DNA of 64,000 bases, taken from assembly GCF_000813425.1 (NCBI RefSeq), contig NZ_JWIB01000032.1, positions 1-64,000 on the forward strand, given 5' to 3'. Shown here one piece after another: positions 26,560-36,291 of this stretch. The translations under genes were made by a program, and so were the position numbers. The notes below the pieces were generated by a model. It was not told the DNA's origin, ran no database searches, and worked only from the letters and a program-made list of their open reading frames with translations. Source of the stretch: Sporosarcina sp. ZBG7A (GTDB taxonomy: Bacteria; Bacillota; Bacilli; Bacillales_A; Planococcaceae). Each line of letters begins with the position of its first letter. Position 1 is the first letter of the stretch.

Positions 26560-27177
26560 TTATTGGAGTCCTTCAAACAATAACACCCTTGCTGGTGACG
26601 CGTCCGTTCCGACTAATTTAAGAGGAGCTGCAACCATGAAGTATTCGCCCTGTTCCACTTCTTTCAAACGAAGTCCTTCGATGATAATGATGTCATTCGC
26701 AAATAATGTTTTGTGCGTGGGATGTCCTTCCTGGCTTCTTTCCACACCAAGTGCATCTATTCCAATACCACGAATACCGATTTGTGCTAGATACTCTGCT
26801 CCGTCTGCAGCGAGAAAAACAAAGTCAAAGTCAAAGTCTTCTTCAAAGGAGTTTTTAGTTTTCAATAAAACAAAATCGTTCTTCTGAAGGTTGAATCCTT
26901 CTAAGTCTGTTTTAGAAACTCCTGACTCGACATTTGTTACATCGATGACTTTACATTGTCCAACGAGATTCGTTAACGGAAGTGTTTCAAATGTATCCCC
27001 TTCTACAACCATATGAAGAGGTGCGTCAATGTGGGTGCCTGTGTGCACATCCAGTTCCAAGCGCGTTTCTGTCACATAACCATTTGTCACCCGTTTCAAT
27101 TCTGGCTGCTTTTCTGGCTTGTTTTTATAGACCGTCATTCCTTCGTAAATTGAACTTGTCACGTCGTACATTTTCAT
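26560..27177 (-). CDS. cyclase family protein (kynurenine formamidase-like)
   Basis: This 205-residue metal-dependent hydrolase of the cyclase/KynB family has the signature H-T-G-T-H-I-D-A-P-L-H with H45, H49, D51 and H55 as likely metal and catalytic ligands. Family members hydrolyse formyl-kynurenine or isatin, or act in other ring openings. There are no tryptophan catabolism genes nearby, so the substrate is open; a formamide-type substrate near formaldehyde genes would be of interest but is speculation. I start at ATG 27177; an earlier TTG at 27186 is possible. Confidence 0.82.
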   Translation of the reverse strand: MKMYDVTSSIYEGMTVYKNKPEKQPELKRVTNGYVTETRLELDVHTGTHIDAPLHMVVEGDTFETLPLTNLVGQCKVIDVTNVESGVSKTDLEGFNLQKNDFVLLKTKNSFEEDFDFDFVFLAADGAEYLAQIGIRGIGIDALGVERSQEGHPTHKTLFANDIIIIEGLRLKEVEQGEYFMVAAPLKLVGTDASPARVLLFEGLQ

Positions 27178-27276
27178 TATTACCAACCACCCATTCTGTA
27201 GTAGTTTCTATTCAATCTCTACCGTCATCCTTGCACATTCGGCATCGCCCTGTCTAGAGGTAGCACCTTTTCGGAT

Positions 27277-27314
27277 AAAAAAAGCCTGAGTCACCATAAT
27301 AAATGGACTCAGGT
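27277..27314 (-). terminator. terminator of the hxlAB operon
   Basis: Hairpin CCTGAGTCCAT/GTGACTCAGG with a run of seven T on the minus strand, just after hxlB. Confidence 0.85.
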
Positions 27315-27326
27315 TATGCAACGCTT

Positions 27327-27881
27327 CTATTCTAAATTCGCATGGCGTCCGTACATGATATCTGAGTGAGAGTCACTTTTCTCCATCACACTCAAAATGA
27401 GGGCGTCGTAAAACAACAGTAGCGCCTGTTCAAACAAGGATCCCATCGGTTGAATGGATTTCCCACTTGCGCTATCCGCCTTTGCTTGTGCAGGGATTTC
27501 GATTGTAAGATCCGCCAACTTTCCGATTGTTGAAACCGGATTCGTTGTGATGGACGCAATCGTCGCACCAATGTTTTGCGCTTTCTCTGTCATGGAGACT
27601 AAACTTCCTGTTTCGCCTGAACCAGAGCCTACAATGAAAAGGTCATCCGCTTCCAAGTTAGGGGTCACGGTTTCGCCAACCACGTACGCTTCAAGACCGA
27701 TGTGCATCATACGCATCACAAAAGCTTTGGCCATAAAACCAGAACGTCCTCCACCGGCCACAAAAATCTTTTTCGCATTAAGAATGGCGTCAACTAAGTT
27801 TTCAGTGTCAGCGTCTTTCATAAGTGACAAAGTGCGTTTCAGTTCATCCAATATTTCCTTTGTGTAGGCAGTTGCGTTCAT
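27327..27881 (-). CDS. hxlB: 6-phospho-3-hexuloisomerase
   Basis: This 184-residue SIS-domain isomerase turns D-arabino-3-hexulose 6-phosphate into fructose 6-phosphate, the second step of formaldehyde fixation by the RuMP pathway. The phosphate-binding G-G-G-R-S-G-F-M-A-K-A-F-V-M-R segment lies at about 38-52 and G-S-G-S-G-E-T at about 85-91. It follows hxlA after one base, so the two are translated together. Confidence 0.93.
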   Translation of the reverse strand: MNATAYTKEILDELKRTLSLMKDADTENLVDAILNAKKIFVAGGGRSGFMAKAFVMRMMHIGLEAYVVGETVTPNLEADDLFIVGSGSGETGSLVSMTEKAQNIGATIASITTNPVSTIGKLADLTIEIPAQAKADSASGKSIQPMGSLFEQALLLFYDALILSVMEKSDSHSDIMYGRHANLE

Positions 27882-27882
27882 A

Positions 27883-28524
27883 TTACACCAACGCGCCTTG
27901 TTGGATCAGCTGTTTAATTTGTTGCGCTGCTGCTTTCTTATCTTCTTTCCCAGTGATTCCGCCACCGACAATAACGAGATCCGGTTGAGCTTTAATCACT
28001 TCTGGAAGTGTTTCTAGCTTAATCCCACCGGCAATTGCTGTTTTCGCATTTTTAACAACGCTTTTAATCGTACGGAGATCTGCAAATGAATCTTTTCCTT
28101 CTGCTTGGAGATCATATCCTGTGTGAACACAAATGTAATCTGCACCCAACTGATCAAGCTCAGCAGCACGCGTTTTGATATCTTTTACAGCGATCATATC
28201 GACTAAGATCTGCTTGCCAAGCTTTTTAGCTTCTTCAACAGCACCGCGAATTGAAGAGTCTTCTGCTTGAGCAAGTATAGTAACAATATCCGCTCCTGCT
28301 GCAGATGCGTTCCCTACTTCATATCCTGCTGCGTCCATGATTTTCACGTCTGCAAGAACGTCCAAGTTAGGAAATGCCGCTTTTACTTCTTTCACTGCAG
28401 CGAGTCCTTCCTTGTTAATGACTGGAGTTCCAATTTCGACGATATCGATAAATTCTCTAACTTCGTTGACGACCTCAATTGCTCCTGGGATGTCGACAAG
28501 GTCTAATGCTAATTGTAATTTCAT
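27883..28524 (-). CDS. hxlA: 3-hexulose-6-phosphate synthase
   Basis: This 213-residue TIM-barrel enzyme of the OMP decarboxylase suprafamily condenses formaldehyde with ribulose 5-phosphate. Catalytic residues of the family are visible: D8, E30, D59-x-K61-x-x-D64 (A-D-V-K-I-M-D). C-terminal G-G-G-I-T-G binds phosphate. AAAGGAGAA precedes the start. Upstream lies one of two inverted 42-bp modules thought to bind HxlR. Confidence 0.94.
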   Translation of the reverse strand: MKLQLALDLVDIPGAIEVVNEVREFIDIVEIGTPVINKEGLAAVKEVKAAFPNLDVLADVKIMDAAGYEVGNASAAGADIVTILAQAEDSSIRGAVEEAKKLGKQILVDMIAVKDIKTRAAELDQLGADYICVHTGYDLQAEGKDSFADLRTIKSVVKNAKTAIAGGIKLETLPEVIKAQPDLVIVGGGITGKEDKKAAAQQIKQLIQQGALV

Positions 28525-28591
28525 ATATTCATTCTCCTTTTATGTGTTTTTTCAGTGCTCACTCAGTGTAAATCCAGAGATATCTTTTGAG

Positions 28592-28633
28592 AAGTACGCA
28601 CTTTAAAATCACATACTGACAAGGAGTATACTG
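28592..28633 (-). promoter_or_regulatory. 42-bp HxlR-type module facing hxlAB
   Basis: Read on the minus strand this block begins CAGTATACT and ends TGCGTACTT. It matches the module at 28810-28851 (plus strand) at 32 of 42 positions without gaps. A -10-like TACACT follows 21 bases further on, about 45 bases before hxlA. The -35 region is poor, as expected for an activator-dependent promoter. Confidence 0.65.
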
Positions 28634-28809
28634 TCGGATCGTATTTATGTAGATGGATTTCTTTCAACTTCATATAGAGGATCTAGTTTGGATTTGTATT
28701 TTAAAACTAAAATCATCGTCATTTTTCAAAAAGAAAGTTCGTGCAAGTTCGTGCAAAAACCTTCATTTTATAAACGTTTGCTTCTGTTCAGAGTGTTCAG
28801 CATTGTTCA

Positions 28810-28878
28810 CAGTATACTTTTTTGTACTATATGTTTTAAAACTGCGTACTTACATTTCTCTCGCGGTACTCTTATACT
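28810..28878 (+). promoter_or_regulatory. 42-bp HxlR-type module and promoter facing zwf
   Basis: The block 28810-28851 begins CAGTATACT and ends TGCGTACTT, the inverted twin of the hxlA-facing module. TATACT at 28873-28878 lies 21 bases downstream and is the likely -10 box for zwf-pgi-gnd. Spacing is the same as on the hxlA side. The 413-bp region 28525-28937 holds no gene. Confidence 0.65.
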
Positions 28879-28937
28879 AGGTACTGTTGTACTTTTAAAT
28901 ACCGGAATTACTATTCCACCCATTGGAGGGGAAACAT

Positions 28938-30440
28938 ATGCAATTCAATAATTTCTCTTCACAAACAGAGGAGCACTGTGAACGAAATACGCAAGGAATG
29001 ACAGTTGTTTTGTTTGGCGCAACAGGTGATTTGGCCAAGCGAAAGTTATTCCCTGCATTATATAATTTGTATGTCGAGAACAAAATGCCAAAAGCTTTTT
29101 CGGTTATTGGTCTAGGTCGTACCCCTTACACCGATGATGTTTTTCAGACAAAGGTGGAACAATCACTACGGACATACTCAAGAGGAAACGTTGAAGAAGA
29201 AGGATTACAACAATTCCTATCCTCCTTCCGATACTGTACATTTGACGCAACAGAAACAGCGTCTTATGAAAAGTTGAACGGACTTATTAAAAAACGTGAA
29301 CTTGAATTGAACCTCCCGGAAAACCGGCTCTTCTATTTGTCTGTCGCTCCAAGTCTGATCGATATAATTTCGGCCAATCTCACGACAAGTGGGCTCTGTC
29401 AAACATCAGGTTGGAAACGTCTCATAGTAGAGAAACCATTCGGCAGCGATTTGACGACTGCTCGCCAACTGAATGACAAGTTGTCAACAGCATTTAGTGA
29501 AGACGAGATCTATAGAATCGACCATTACCTTGGCAAGCCGATGGTTCAAAGTTTGGAAACGTTGATCCTCGTCAATCCTGTATTGGATTCGTTATTCAAT
29601 CACCAACTTATTTCAAACGTTCAAATTACAGCGAGTGAAACCGTAGGCGTAGAGACACGAGCTCCTTATTACGACAAGGCGGGCGCGATTCGTGATATGG
29701 TCCAAAATCATATGTTACAGCTCGTGATGATGACGGCGCTGCACCTTCCGACAAAAGCACAACCTGAAGAAATCCGTACGAAAAAGATGGAAATCATGCA
29801 AGCACTTCGGCCAATCCAGCAAGACGATTTGCAAGACAATCTCATTCGTGCTCAATACGATAACGGTGAGATTTCTGGAATCGACGTACCTGCTTATCGC
29901 GAAGAACCTGGTGTCCCTCATTCTTCCATGAATGATACGTACATTGCTGCGCGCTTATTTATCGACAACGAGTTTTGGACAGGTATTCCTTTCTATATTC
30001 GAACCGGTAAACGGTTGGATAAAAAATCCACACGCATCGTATTTGAATTCAAAGAACGTCCGTCAGATATAGAAAATTACCATCCTGAAGGTCTTGCTCC
30101 AAATCTGTTGATTCTTGAAATCAGTCCAAATGAAAGTATTTCGTTACAAGTGAACATGAAGGACCCTTCTACAAATCGATTTAAGCCTTCTACGATCACG
30201 TTCACCACGAATTCAAGTAATCAGCCAGAAGCTTACGAACTGCTTTTACATGACGCCATGCTTGGCAACGCAACGTTCTTTGCCAATTGGAAGGAAGTCG
30301 AGTTGTCTTGGCAATGGATTCAGCCTTTGCTGGAAGCATTTGAGGAAAATCGGTTACCATTAGTTCCTTATGCCGCTGGCTCCACAGGACCTAAAGAAGC
30401 AAAACAGTTACTTGCCAATGATCACGTTACGTGGTGGTAA
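28938..30440 (+). CDS. zwf: glucose-6-phosphate dehydrogenase
   Basis: This 500-residue enzyme oxidises glucose 6-phosphate to 6-phosphoglucono-lactone with NAD(P)+. The coenzyme motif G-A-T-G-D-L-A-K-R-K is at 27-36, the active-site R-I-D-H-Y-L-G-K-P near residue 190. I start at the ATG 28938 after TTGGAGGGG; the in-frame TTG at 28923 is part of that ribosome binding site. First gene of zwf-pgi-gnd, divergent from hxlAB. The enzyme closes the dissimilatory RuMP cycle with its two followers. Confidence 0.93.
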   Translation: MQFNNFSSQTEEHCERNTQGMTVVLFGATGDLAKRKLFPALYNLYVENKMPKAFSVIGLGRTPYTDDVFQTKVEQSLRTYSRGNVEEEGLQQFLSSFRYCTFDATETASYEKLNGLIKKRELELNLPENRLFYLSVAPSLIDIISANLTTSGLCQTSGWKRLIVEKPFGSDLTTARQLNDKLSTAFSEDEIYRIDHYLGKPMVQSLETLILVNPVLDSLFNHQLISNVQITASETVGVETRAPYYDKAGAIRDMVQNHMLQLVMMTALHLPTKAQPEEIRTKKMEIMQALRPIQQDDLQDNLIRAQYDNGEISGIDVPAYREEPGVPHSSMNDTYIAARLFIDNEFWTGIPFYIRTGKRLDKKSTRIVFEFKERPSDIENYHPEGLAPNLLILEISPNESISLQVNMKDPSTNRFKPSTITFTTNSSNQPEAYELLLHDAMLGNATFFANWKEVELSWQWIQPLLEAFEENRLPLVPYAAGSTGPKEAKQLLANDHVTWW

Positions 30441-30475
30441 TTAGACCGCCTTTCACATAAAAGGAGATACAGTAC

Positions 30476-31825
30476 ATGTCAGTTACATTTGAATATACAA
30501 ACGCAATGTCCTTCATGAAAAGTACGGAAATGGATAATTTCAGTGAATTTGTAAAGCAAGCACATAACCAAATCCACGGTCAACGTGGTCCTGGATCGGA
30601 TTATCTTGGATGGGTGAATTGGCCCGTCAGTTACGACAAAGAAGAGTTCGAGCGGGTGAAAATGGCTGCTTCACGAATTCAACAACAATCGGATGCCCTG
30701 ATCGTTATCGGAATCGGTGGTTCGTATCTCGGATCGAAAGCTGCGATTGAAGCACTCTCCCATACATTCCATAACCAGATAGACGGCAATACGGAAGTGT
30801 ATTTCGCAGGACAAAATATTAGTTCCATTTACATCGAACACCTTCTTCAAGTGTTGGATGGGAAGGATATATCCATCAATGTCATTTCCAAGTCAGGGAC
30901 AACGACTGAACCTGCCTTAGCTTTCCGCATTTTCCGTGAGTTCATGGAGAAAAAGTACGGAGAGGAAGAAGCACGTAAGAGAATTTACGTGACGACTGAC
31001 AAAAACGAAGGCGTACTTCGTAAGCTTGCTACAGAAGAAGGCTACGAAACTTTCGTCATTCCTGAAGATATCGGAGGGCGTTATTCGGTACTAACACCAG
31101 TCGGACTTCTTCCAATCGCTGTTGCAGGTCTTGATATTGACCAAATGATGGCGGGTGCTGAAGCCGCTTTTCACAAATACAATGATCCGAACCTCGCGAC
31201 AAACGGGAGTTATCAATATGCTGCGGTTCGAAATATATTCAACAGCAAAGGAAAATCCATTGAGCTATTAGTGACCTACGAACCTGGTCTACATTTTCTA
31301 GCTGAATGGTGGAAACAACTTTTCGGTGAAAGTGAAGGTAAAGACGTAAAAGGTCTCTTCCCTGCCTCGGTAAACTTCACGACGGACTTGCATTCTATGG
31401 GTCAATACGTTCAAGAAGGGCGTCGGTTGTTCATCGAAACAGCGTTGCAAATAAAGAAATCCCCCGTTGAGCGAACGATTCAAAATGACGTCAATAACAT
31501 TGATGGATTGAATTTCTTAACAGGGAAAACGATGGACGAAGTGAACAAAAAGGCTGCACTCGGTACGACACTTGCACATATCGATGGGGATGTGCCGAAT
31601 TTGCTAATTGAGTTAGATGAGTTGAATGAATATACATTTGGTGAGCTCGTCTATTTCTTCGAAAAAGCATGTGCTATCAGCGGGACGTTACTTGGTGTGA
31701 ATCCGTTTGACCAACCGGGTGTTGAAGCGTATAAGAAGAACATGTTTGCGCTACTTGGTAAAGAAGGATTTGAAGATGAAAAGAAGCAACTAGAAGAACG
31801 GATAGCGGAGATCGCAAACTACTAA
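30476..31825 (+). CDS. pgi: glucose-6-phosphate isomerase
   Basis: This 449-residue SIS-domain enzyme, typical in length for Bacillales, interconverts fructose 6-phosphate and glucose 6-phosphate. [11 protein letters not shown] near 80-90 and S-K-S-G-T-T-T-E-P near 140 bind phosphate. AAAGGAG precedes the start, 35 bases after zwf. In this operon it would feed the fructose 6-phosphate made by HxlAB to Zwf. It may be a second copy besides a housekeeping gene. Confidence 0.93.
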   Translation: MSVTFEYTNAMSFMKSTEMDNFSEFVKQAHNQIHGQRGPGSDYLGWVNWPVSYDKEEFERVKMAASRIQQQSDALIVIGIGGSYLGSKAAIEALSHTFHNQIDGNTEVYFAGQNISSIYIEHLLQVLDGKDISINVISKSGTTTEPALAFRIFREFMEKKYGEEEARKRIYVTTDKNEGVLRKLATEEGYETFVIPEDIGGRYSVLTPVGLLPIAVAGLDIDQMMAGAEAAFHKYNDPNLATNGSYQYAAVRNIFNSKGKSIELLVTYEPGLHFLAEWWKQLFGESEGKDVKGLFPASVNFTTDLHSMGQYVQEGRRLFIETALQIKKSPVERTIQNDVNNIDGLNFLTGKTMDEVNKKAALGTTLAHIDGDVPNLLIELDELNEYTFGELVYFFEKACAISGTLLGVNPFDQPGVEAYKKNMFALLGKEGFEDEKKQLEERIAEIANY

Positions 31826-31845
31826 AACCAGAACGGAGGATGGCT

Positions 31846-33261
31846 ATGAGCAATCAGCAAATCGGTGTTATCGGTCTTGGGGTCATGGGGTTGAACTTGG
31901 CCTTGAACATGGAGAGTAAGGGATTCCCTGTTGCAGTCTATGACTACTGGACAGACCGTACAGATGAGTTCATCGCAAATGAAGCTCAAGGAAAAAATAT
32001 CATCGGGGCTTCCACTCTTGATGAGTTTGTTGGGTCCATTGCAACACCACGTAAGATCTTGATGATGGTTAAAGCCGGAGAGACGACGGATTCGGTCATC
32101 CAATCTCTCCTCCCCCACCTCGAGTCAGGCGATATTTTAATCGATGGAGGCAACACATTCTTTGAAGATACGAATCGACGTACAGCCGAGTTAAAAGCGT
32201 CTGGTATCCATTTCATTGGAACAGGAGTTTCAGGTGGCGAAGAAGGCGCGCGGTTCGGTCCTTCACTCATGCCAGGTGGACCTAAGGAAGCGTATGACCA
32301 AGTAAAACCGATTCTTGATGCCATTTCCGCGAAAGTGGATGGCACTCCATGTAGTGCCCATATGGGTCCTGAAGGGGCTGGACATTATGTGAAAATGGTC
32401 CATAACGGCATCGAATATGGCGATATGCAACTTATTTCAGAAGCGTACTTCATCATGAAACATGCTCTCGGTATGACACCTAAAGAATTGCATGACACAT
32501 TTTCAGAGTGGAATACGGGTGAACTAAATAGTTACCTGATTGAGATCACTTCTGAGATTTTCGAGAAAATGGATGAAGAGACGGGTAACCCGCTACTCGA
32601 TCAGATTTTAGATAAAGCCGGTCAAAAAGGAACGGGTAAGTGGACAAGTCAAAATGCATTGGATCTAGGAATCTCACTTCCAATCGTAACGGAGTCCGTC
32701 TTTGCACGGTTCATCTCTTCTATAAAAGAAGAGCGTGTCGCTGCGAGTCAATTACTGACAGGGCCAGAAGTAGAATCGTTTACAGGAGATCGTAAAGCGC
32801 TGATTGAAGCGATTCGTAAAGCATTGTATATGAGTAAGATTTGTTCGTATGCACAAGGATTTGCTCAAATGCGTGCCGCGTCTGAACAATACGGGTGGGA
32901 CATTCCGTACGGCGAAGTTGCAATGATTTTCCGCGGAGGCTGCATTATCCGCGCTCAGTTCCTCCAAAACATTAAAGACGCATTCGATCACAATCCAGAG
33001 TTGCCGAACTTATTGGTAGACCCTTATTTCACGAAAATTGTTGGCGACTATCAGTCAGCACTTCGTGAAGTACTCGGCCTTGCGATTCAACAAGGCATTC
33101 CAACTCCTGCATTCTCTAGCGCTCTTGCTTATTATGATAGTTATCGGACAGCGACACTCCCAGCTAATCTAATCCAGGCACAGCGCGATTATTTCGGAGC
33201 ACATACGTATGAGCGGGTAGACAAGGATGGATCATTCCATACGGATTGGTCGAAGAAATAA
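31846..33261 (+). CDS. gndA: 6-phosphogluconate dehydrogenase (NADP+)
   Basis: This 471-residue enzyme decarboxylates 6-phosphogluconate to ribulose 5-phosphate, the formaldehyde acceptor of HxlA. The Rossmann motif G-L-G-V-M-G is near 9-14; the substrate segment [16 protein letters not shown] and K-M-V-H-N-G-I-E-Y follow. CGGAGG lies six bases before the ATG at 31846; the ATG at 31840 would touch the site. Last gene of the operon, with its own terminator. Confidence 0.93.
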   Translation: MSNQQIGVIGLGVMGLNLALNMESKGFPVAVYDYWTDRTDEFIANEAQGKNIIGASTLDEFVGSIATPRKILMMVKAGETTDSVIQSLLPHLESGDILIDGGNTFFEDTNRRTAELKASGIHFIGTGVSGGEEGARFGPSLMPGGPKEAYDQVKPILDAISAKVDGTPCSAHMGPEGAGHYVKMVHNGIEYGDMQLISEAYFIMKHALGMTPKELHDTFSEWNTGELNSYLIEITSEIFEKMDEETGNPLLDQILDKAGQKGTGKWTSQNALDLGISLPIVTESVFARFISSIKEERVAASQLLTGPEVESFTGDRKALIEAIRKALYMSKICSYAQGFAQMRAASEQYGWDIPYGEVAMIFRGGCIIRAQFLQNIKDAFDHNPELPNLLVDPYFTKIVGDYQSALREVLGLAIQQGIPTPAFSSALAYYDSYRTATLPANLIQAQRDYFGAHTYERVDKDGSFHTDWSKK

Positions 33262-33333
33262 CACAGTTCCATAGACTGAAGAGAAGGCTCCAAGTTACCA
33301 AACCAATCTAATTAAATACGCTTTTTGAATAGC

Positions 33334-33372
33334 AAAACACCAGTATCCTGAATAGGAATACTGGTGTTTTTG
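33334..33372. terminator. bidirectional terminator
   Basis: Perfect hairpin AACACCAGTATCC/GGAATACTGGTGTT with T-rich flanks between gndA and the convergent reductase gene. Confidence 0.92.
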
Positions 33373-33393
33373 ATTGCCAAGACAGTTAAACGT

Positions 33394-34452
33394 TTAACTC
33401 TTCACAGTATACAGATGCTTCACCATTTCTCGGTTTCTTTCTTTAAATATATCGTTGTGTGATGACACCATTCCATGCCCATACGCGTCTGGTGTAATAT
33501 ATTGTTTCGCTTTGTTCACTGCGTTTGCAGCATCTTGAAAAGCGCCTGCAATCAAATGGAGCTTCCCTTCGTACCTTAAAATGTCCCCCGCTGCGAAAAG
33601 TCCAGGGACTGACGTTTCGCTCATCGGTGTCCCCTTCACACCGTATTGGTCTTCCATTTCGATCGCTAGCCCACTGTTTGTAGTTAACTCTTTGTCCCTT
33701 TCATATCCGTGGTTAATAATCACTTCATCCACTTCCAATTCAATGCGGCTTCCATCTTCCACGGAATGCAGTTCCACTTTTTCAATCGTTTCGTGATCTT
33801 CTGCAGCAATTAGTTTTTCAATTGTCGTATTTAGTAGGCAGTCTACTGAACTATTGAATAGGCGAGAAACTTCCGCTTCATGACCTTTTAAAATTTCCTT
33901 ACGATAGGTTAAGTACACTTTCTTCGCAATCGGCTCTAACTCATTCGCCCAATCGACCGCCGCGTTCCCTCCACCTGAAATCAGGACAGTCTTTCCTCTA
34001 AAGCGAGCAAGCGATTTGACGGTATAGTGCAGATTGGAAACTTCAAATCGTTCGGCACCTTCAATTGGTAAACGCTGCGGCTTTAAAATTCCTCCACCAA
34101 CAGCCAGAATAACTGTTTTTGAAAAATGCTCATGTTGGCTCGCAGTCTGAATAACAAAGATTCCATCTTCCCTCTTATTAACGGATGTCACTTTTTCACC
34201 CATGAATACTTCCGGTTTAAAGGTGAGTCCTTGCTGAATCGTCTGTTGAATGAGTTGTTCTCCAGTAACTGGTGTAAGTCCTCCGATATCCCAAATCATC
34301 TTTTCAGGATACACGTGAACTTTCCCTCCCAAATATGGCTGGTACTCGATAATTTTCGTTTTCAGTTCACGCAACCCACTGTAGAATGCGGAAAACAAAC
34401 CTGCAGGACCACCGCCAATAATCGTCACATCAAATAGCTCTTCTGAGTTCAT
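33394..34452 (-). CDS. ferredoxin--NADP+ reductase, thioredoxin-reductase type
   Basis: This 352-residue flavoprotein has an FAD site G-G-G-P-A-G at 13-18, an NADPH site G-G-G-N-A-A, and the C-terminal A-A-G-D segment. It lacks the redox C-x-x-C of thioredoxin reductases and matches the YumC/YcgT group of ferredoxin (flavodoxin) NADP+ reductases. A perfect Fur box lies 79 bases upstream, so it is iron-regulated like B. subtilis ycgT, and may reduce ferri-siderophore iron. Confidence 0.87.
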   Translation of the reverse strand: MNSEELFDVTIIGGGPAGLFSAFYSGLRELKTKIIEYQPYLGGKVHVYPEKMIWDIGGLTPVTGEQLIQQTIQQGLTFKPEVFMGEKVTSVNKREDGIFVIQTASQHEHFSKTVILAVGGGILKPQRLPIEGAERFEVSNLHYTVKSLARFRGKTVLISGGGNAAVDWANELEPIAKKVYLTYRKEILKGHEAEVSRLFNSSVDCLLNTTIEKLIAAEDHETIEKVELHSVEDGSRIELEVDEVIINHGYERDKELTTNSGLAIEMEDQYGVKGTPMSETSVPGLFAAGDILRYEGKLHLIAGAFQDAANAVNKAKQYITPDAYGHGMVSSHNDIFKERNREMVKHLYTVKS

Positions 34453-34501
34453 CCTGTACTCCCCTTTTAAGATGTAGTAAATAGAATCTCGACATCTACA
34501 G

Positions 34502-34545
34502 ATTATAAGTCAACGGCTTGTTCCTTTAAATGAGAATAATTCTCA
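34502..34545 (-). promoter_or_regulatory. Fur box and promoter of the reductase gene
   Basis: TGAGAATAATTCTCA (34531-34545) is a perfect 7-1-7 Fur palindrome. TATAAT on the minus strand (34502-34507) is a good -10; the Fur box lies next to the -35 position. Confidence 0.85.
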
Positions 34546-34613
34546 ATTAAATTCAGTATAAATGATACAAAAACCTTTTGCAACAATATTCCGACAGATA
34601 AAAACTAACGCTC

Positions 34614-35396
34614 CTAACAAAGCTGATACGATAAACAGATCGGATTCTCACTGAAAGGACATTTCACAATACTTGCATCGATATTAAATACTTGTTGTAA
34701 ATTCAAGCACGTCATCACATCAGCAGGTGTGCCTTCTGTTATTAGCTCTCCGCCTTTCATCGCAATCATATAATCAGAAAATCTAGATGCGTGATTAAGA
34801 TCATGGAGAACCATGATAATTGTTCGTCCTTCCTCCTCATTGAGACGCTTTAACAGAAGTAATATATCGAGTTGGTGAGCCATATCCAAGTAAGTCGTAG
34901 GTTCATCTAACACTAAAATTTCTGTTTCTTGAGCAAGTGCCATAGCAATCCAAACTCTTTGTCGCTGACCTCCAGATAATGCCTCAATGGGTCGATTTTT
35001 AAATTCGTTTAATCCTGTTACCTCTATGGCCCGATCAATCGCCGCGTAATCTTCTTTTTTAAGTGCACCTAATCTCTTTTGATGTGGAAACCGACCATAT
35101 GAAACAAGCTCGTAGACTTTTAAACCCCCAGGTGCATTTGCGGTTTGCGGGAGAATTGCCATCTTTTTCGCAACTTCTTTAGTATCTAGACGATGAATTG
35201 CATTTCCATCTAGATATACTGCACCGCTTTTCATTTTCAGTATTCTAGCGATGGCTTTCAGTAACGTCGATTTTCCGCAGCCATTCGGACCTATTATCGT
35301 CGTGATTTTGTTTTTAGGAATGGAAAGGCTTAGCTCTTCAATAATAAGTGCATTGGAATAACCAATAGCTGCACGATCCACGATTAACTCTTGCAT
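34614..35396 (-). CDS. ferri-siderophore ABC transporter ATP-binding protein
   Basis: This 260-residue FecE-type ATPase has Walker A G-P-N-G-C-G-K-S-T (36-44), signature L-S-G-G-Q-R-Q-R and Walker B V-L-D-E-P-T. It energises the two FecCD permeases encoded upstream. Last gene of the siderophore operon. Confidence 0.92.
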   Translation of the reverse strand: MQELIVDRAAIGYSNALIIEELSLSIPKNKITTIIGPNGCGKSTLLKAIARILKMKSGAVYLDGNAIHRLDTKEVAKKMAILPQTANAPGGLKVYELVSYGRFPHQKRLGALKKEDYAAIDRAIEVTGLNEFKNRPIEALSGGQRQRVWIAMALAQETEILVLDEPTTYLDMAHQLDILLLLKRLNEEEGRTIIMVLHDLNHASRFSDYMIAMKGGELITEGTPADVMTCLNLQQVFNIDASIVKCPFSENPICLSYQLC

Positions 35397-35416
35397 CCTT
35401 CATCGTCCTTTCGTCT

Positions 35417-36259
35417 TTATCTCTGCGTCTGTCTAGTTGGGACTTCTGAGTTCGGGATAACTCCATTACTGAAACGTATTGCTCTGCTCATAATTGTCGG
35501 CACCACAGAACCATGATTTTCTTCTGGCGCGATATAAAACGCTGTTTTCAAGGAGTCTACTTTTTTCGAATCCATATTGGAAACTAATTCTTTTGCATCG
35601 TCCACCATGAAGCCTTCTTCTCCACCCACAATAACGAACAAGTTTTTAAATGTATCCAACGAAGTCTTTTCGTGAAATTCATTTTCATAATGGAGGATTT
35701 CATGATCATTCCACCAAATCGACGGGCTACAAGCTAAGTAAGTTGTGAATAGTTGTGAGCGGGTAAACAATGTGTAGAGTACAAATAGCCCACCCAATGA
35801 GTGACCAAATAAGGTTTGACATCCTGGATTGACTGCATATCTTCGTGAAATTTCAGGCATCAGTTCTTGCCCGATAAAGTCAAGGAGCATATCTGCCCCA
35901 CCATGCGGCCCTAGCTCAACACCCTTCTCCTTCAAACGATCCGGATAACTATAGTGCTCAGCATAAGGTGTGAAGTCGTGAAATCTTTGTTTAGAGACTT
36001 CTTTGTCAGTTCCATGATGACCAATTCCCACGACAATTGCAGGAGAAACAAAGGTCTTCGGTGCATTTCTGGACTGTAATCGAACAACGTCTCGTCCGTA
36101 TTGGAAGTGCGAATTTCCATCCAACATATAAATAATAGGGAATCCCTCTATAGGAGGCTCAACACTTGGAATGGATACTTTAATATCAAATACATACTTC
36201 ATCACCTTTGAGTGCAACTTCCAATATTCCGTGTGGTCTAATGTTACTTTTTCTCTCAT
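35417..36259 (-). CDS. alpha/beta hydrolase, probable ferri-siderophore esterase
   Basis: This 280-residue hydrolase of the esterase D/IroE/BesA group has the nucleophile S154 in G-H-S-L-G-G and the candidate catalytic H249 in E-N-H-G-S. It has no signal peptide. Such enzymes cut the trilactone backbone of bacillibactin- or enterobactin-type siderophores in the cytoplasm to release iron. The position inside the ABC operon supports this and points to a catecholate trilactone as substrate, which is an inference. Confidence 0.82.
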   Translation of the reverse strand: MREKVTLDHTEYWKLHSKVMKYVFDIKVSIPSVEPPIEGFPIIYMLDGNSHFQYGRDVVRLQSRNAPKTFVSPAIVVGIGHHGTDKEVSKQRFHDFTPYAEHYSYPDRLKEKGVELGPHGGADMLLDFIGQELMPEISRRYAVNPGCQTLFGHSLGGLFVLYTLFTRSQLFTTYLACSPSIWWNDHEILHYENEFHEKTSLDTFKNLFVIVGGEEGFMVDDAKELVSNMDSKKVDSLKTAFYIAPEENHGSVVPTIMSRAIRFSNGVIPNSEVPTRQTQR

Positions 36260-36291
36260 TTATGAGCCCTCTTTTCTTTGTATGAAAACCT

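Noticed and set aside
28923-28937. TTG start for zwf at 28923
   Set aside because: TTGGAGGGG is the ribosome binding site for the ATG at 28938.
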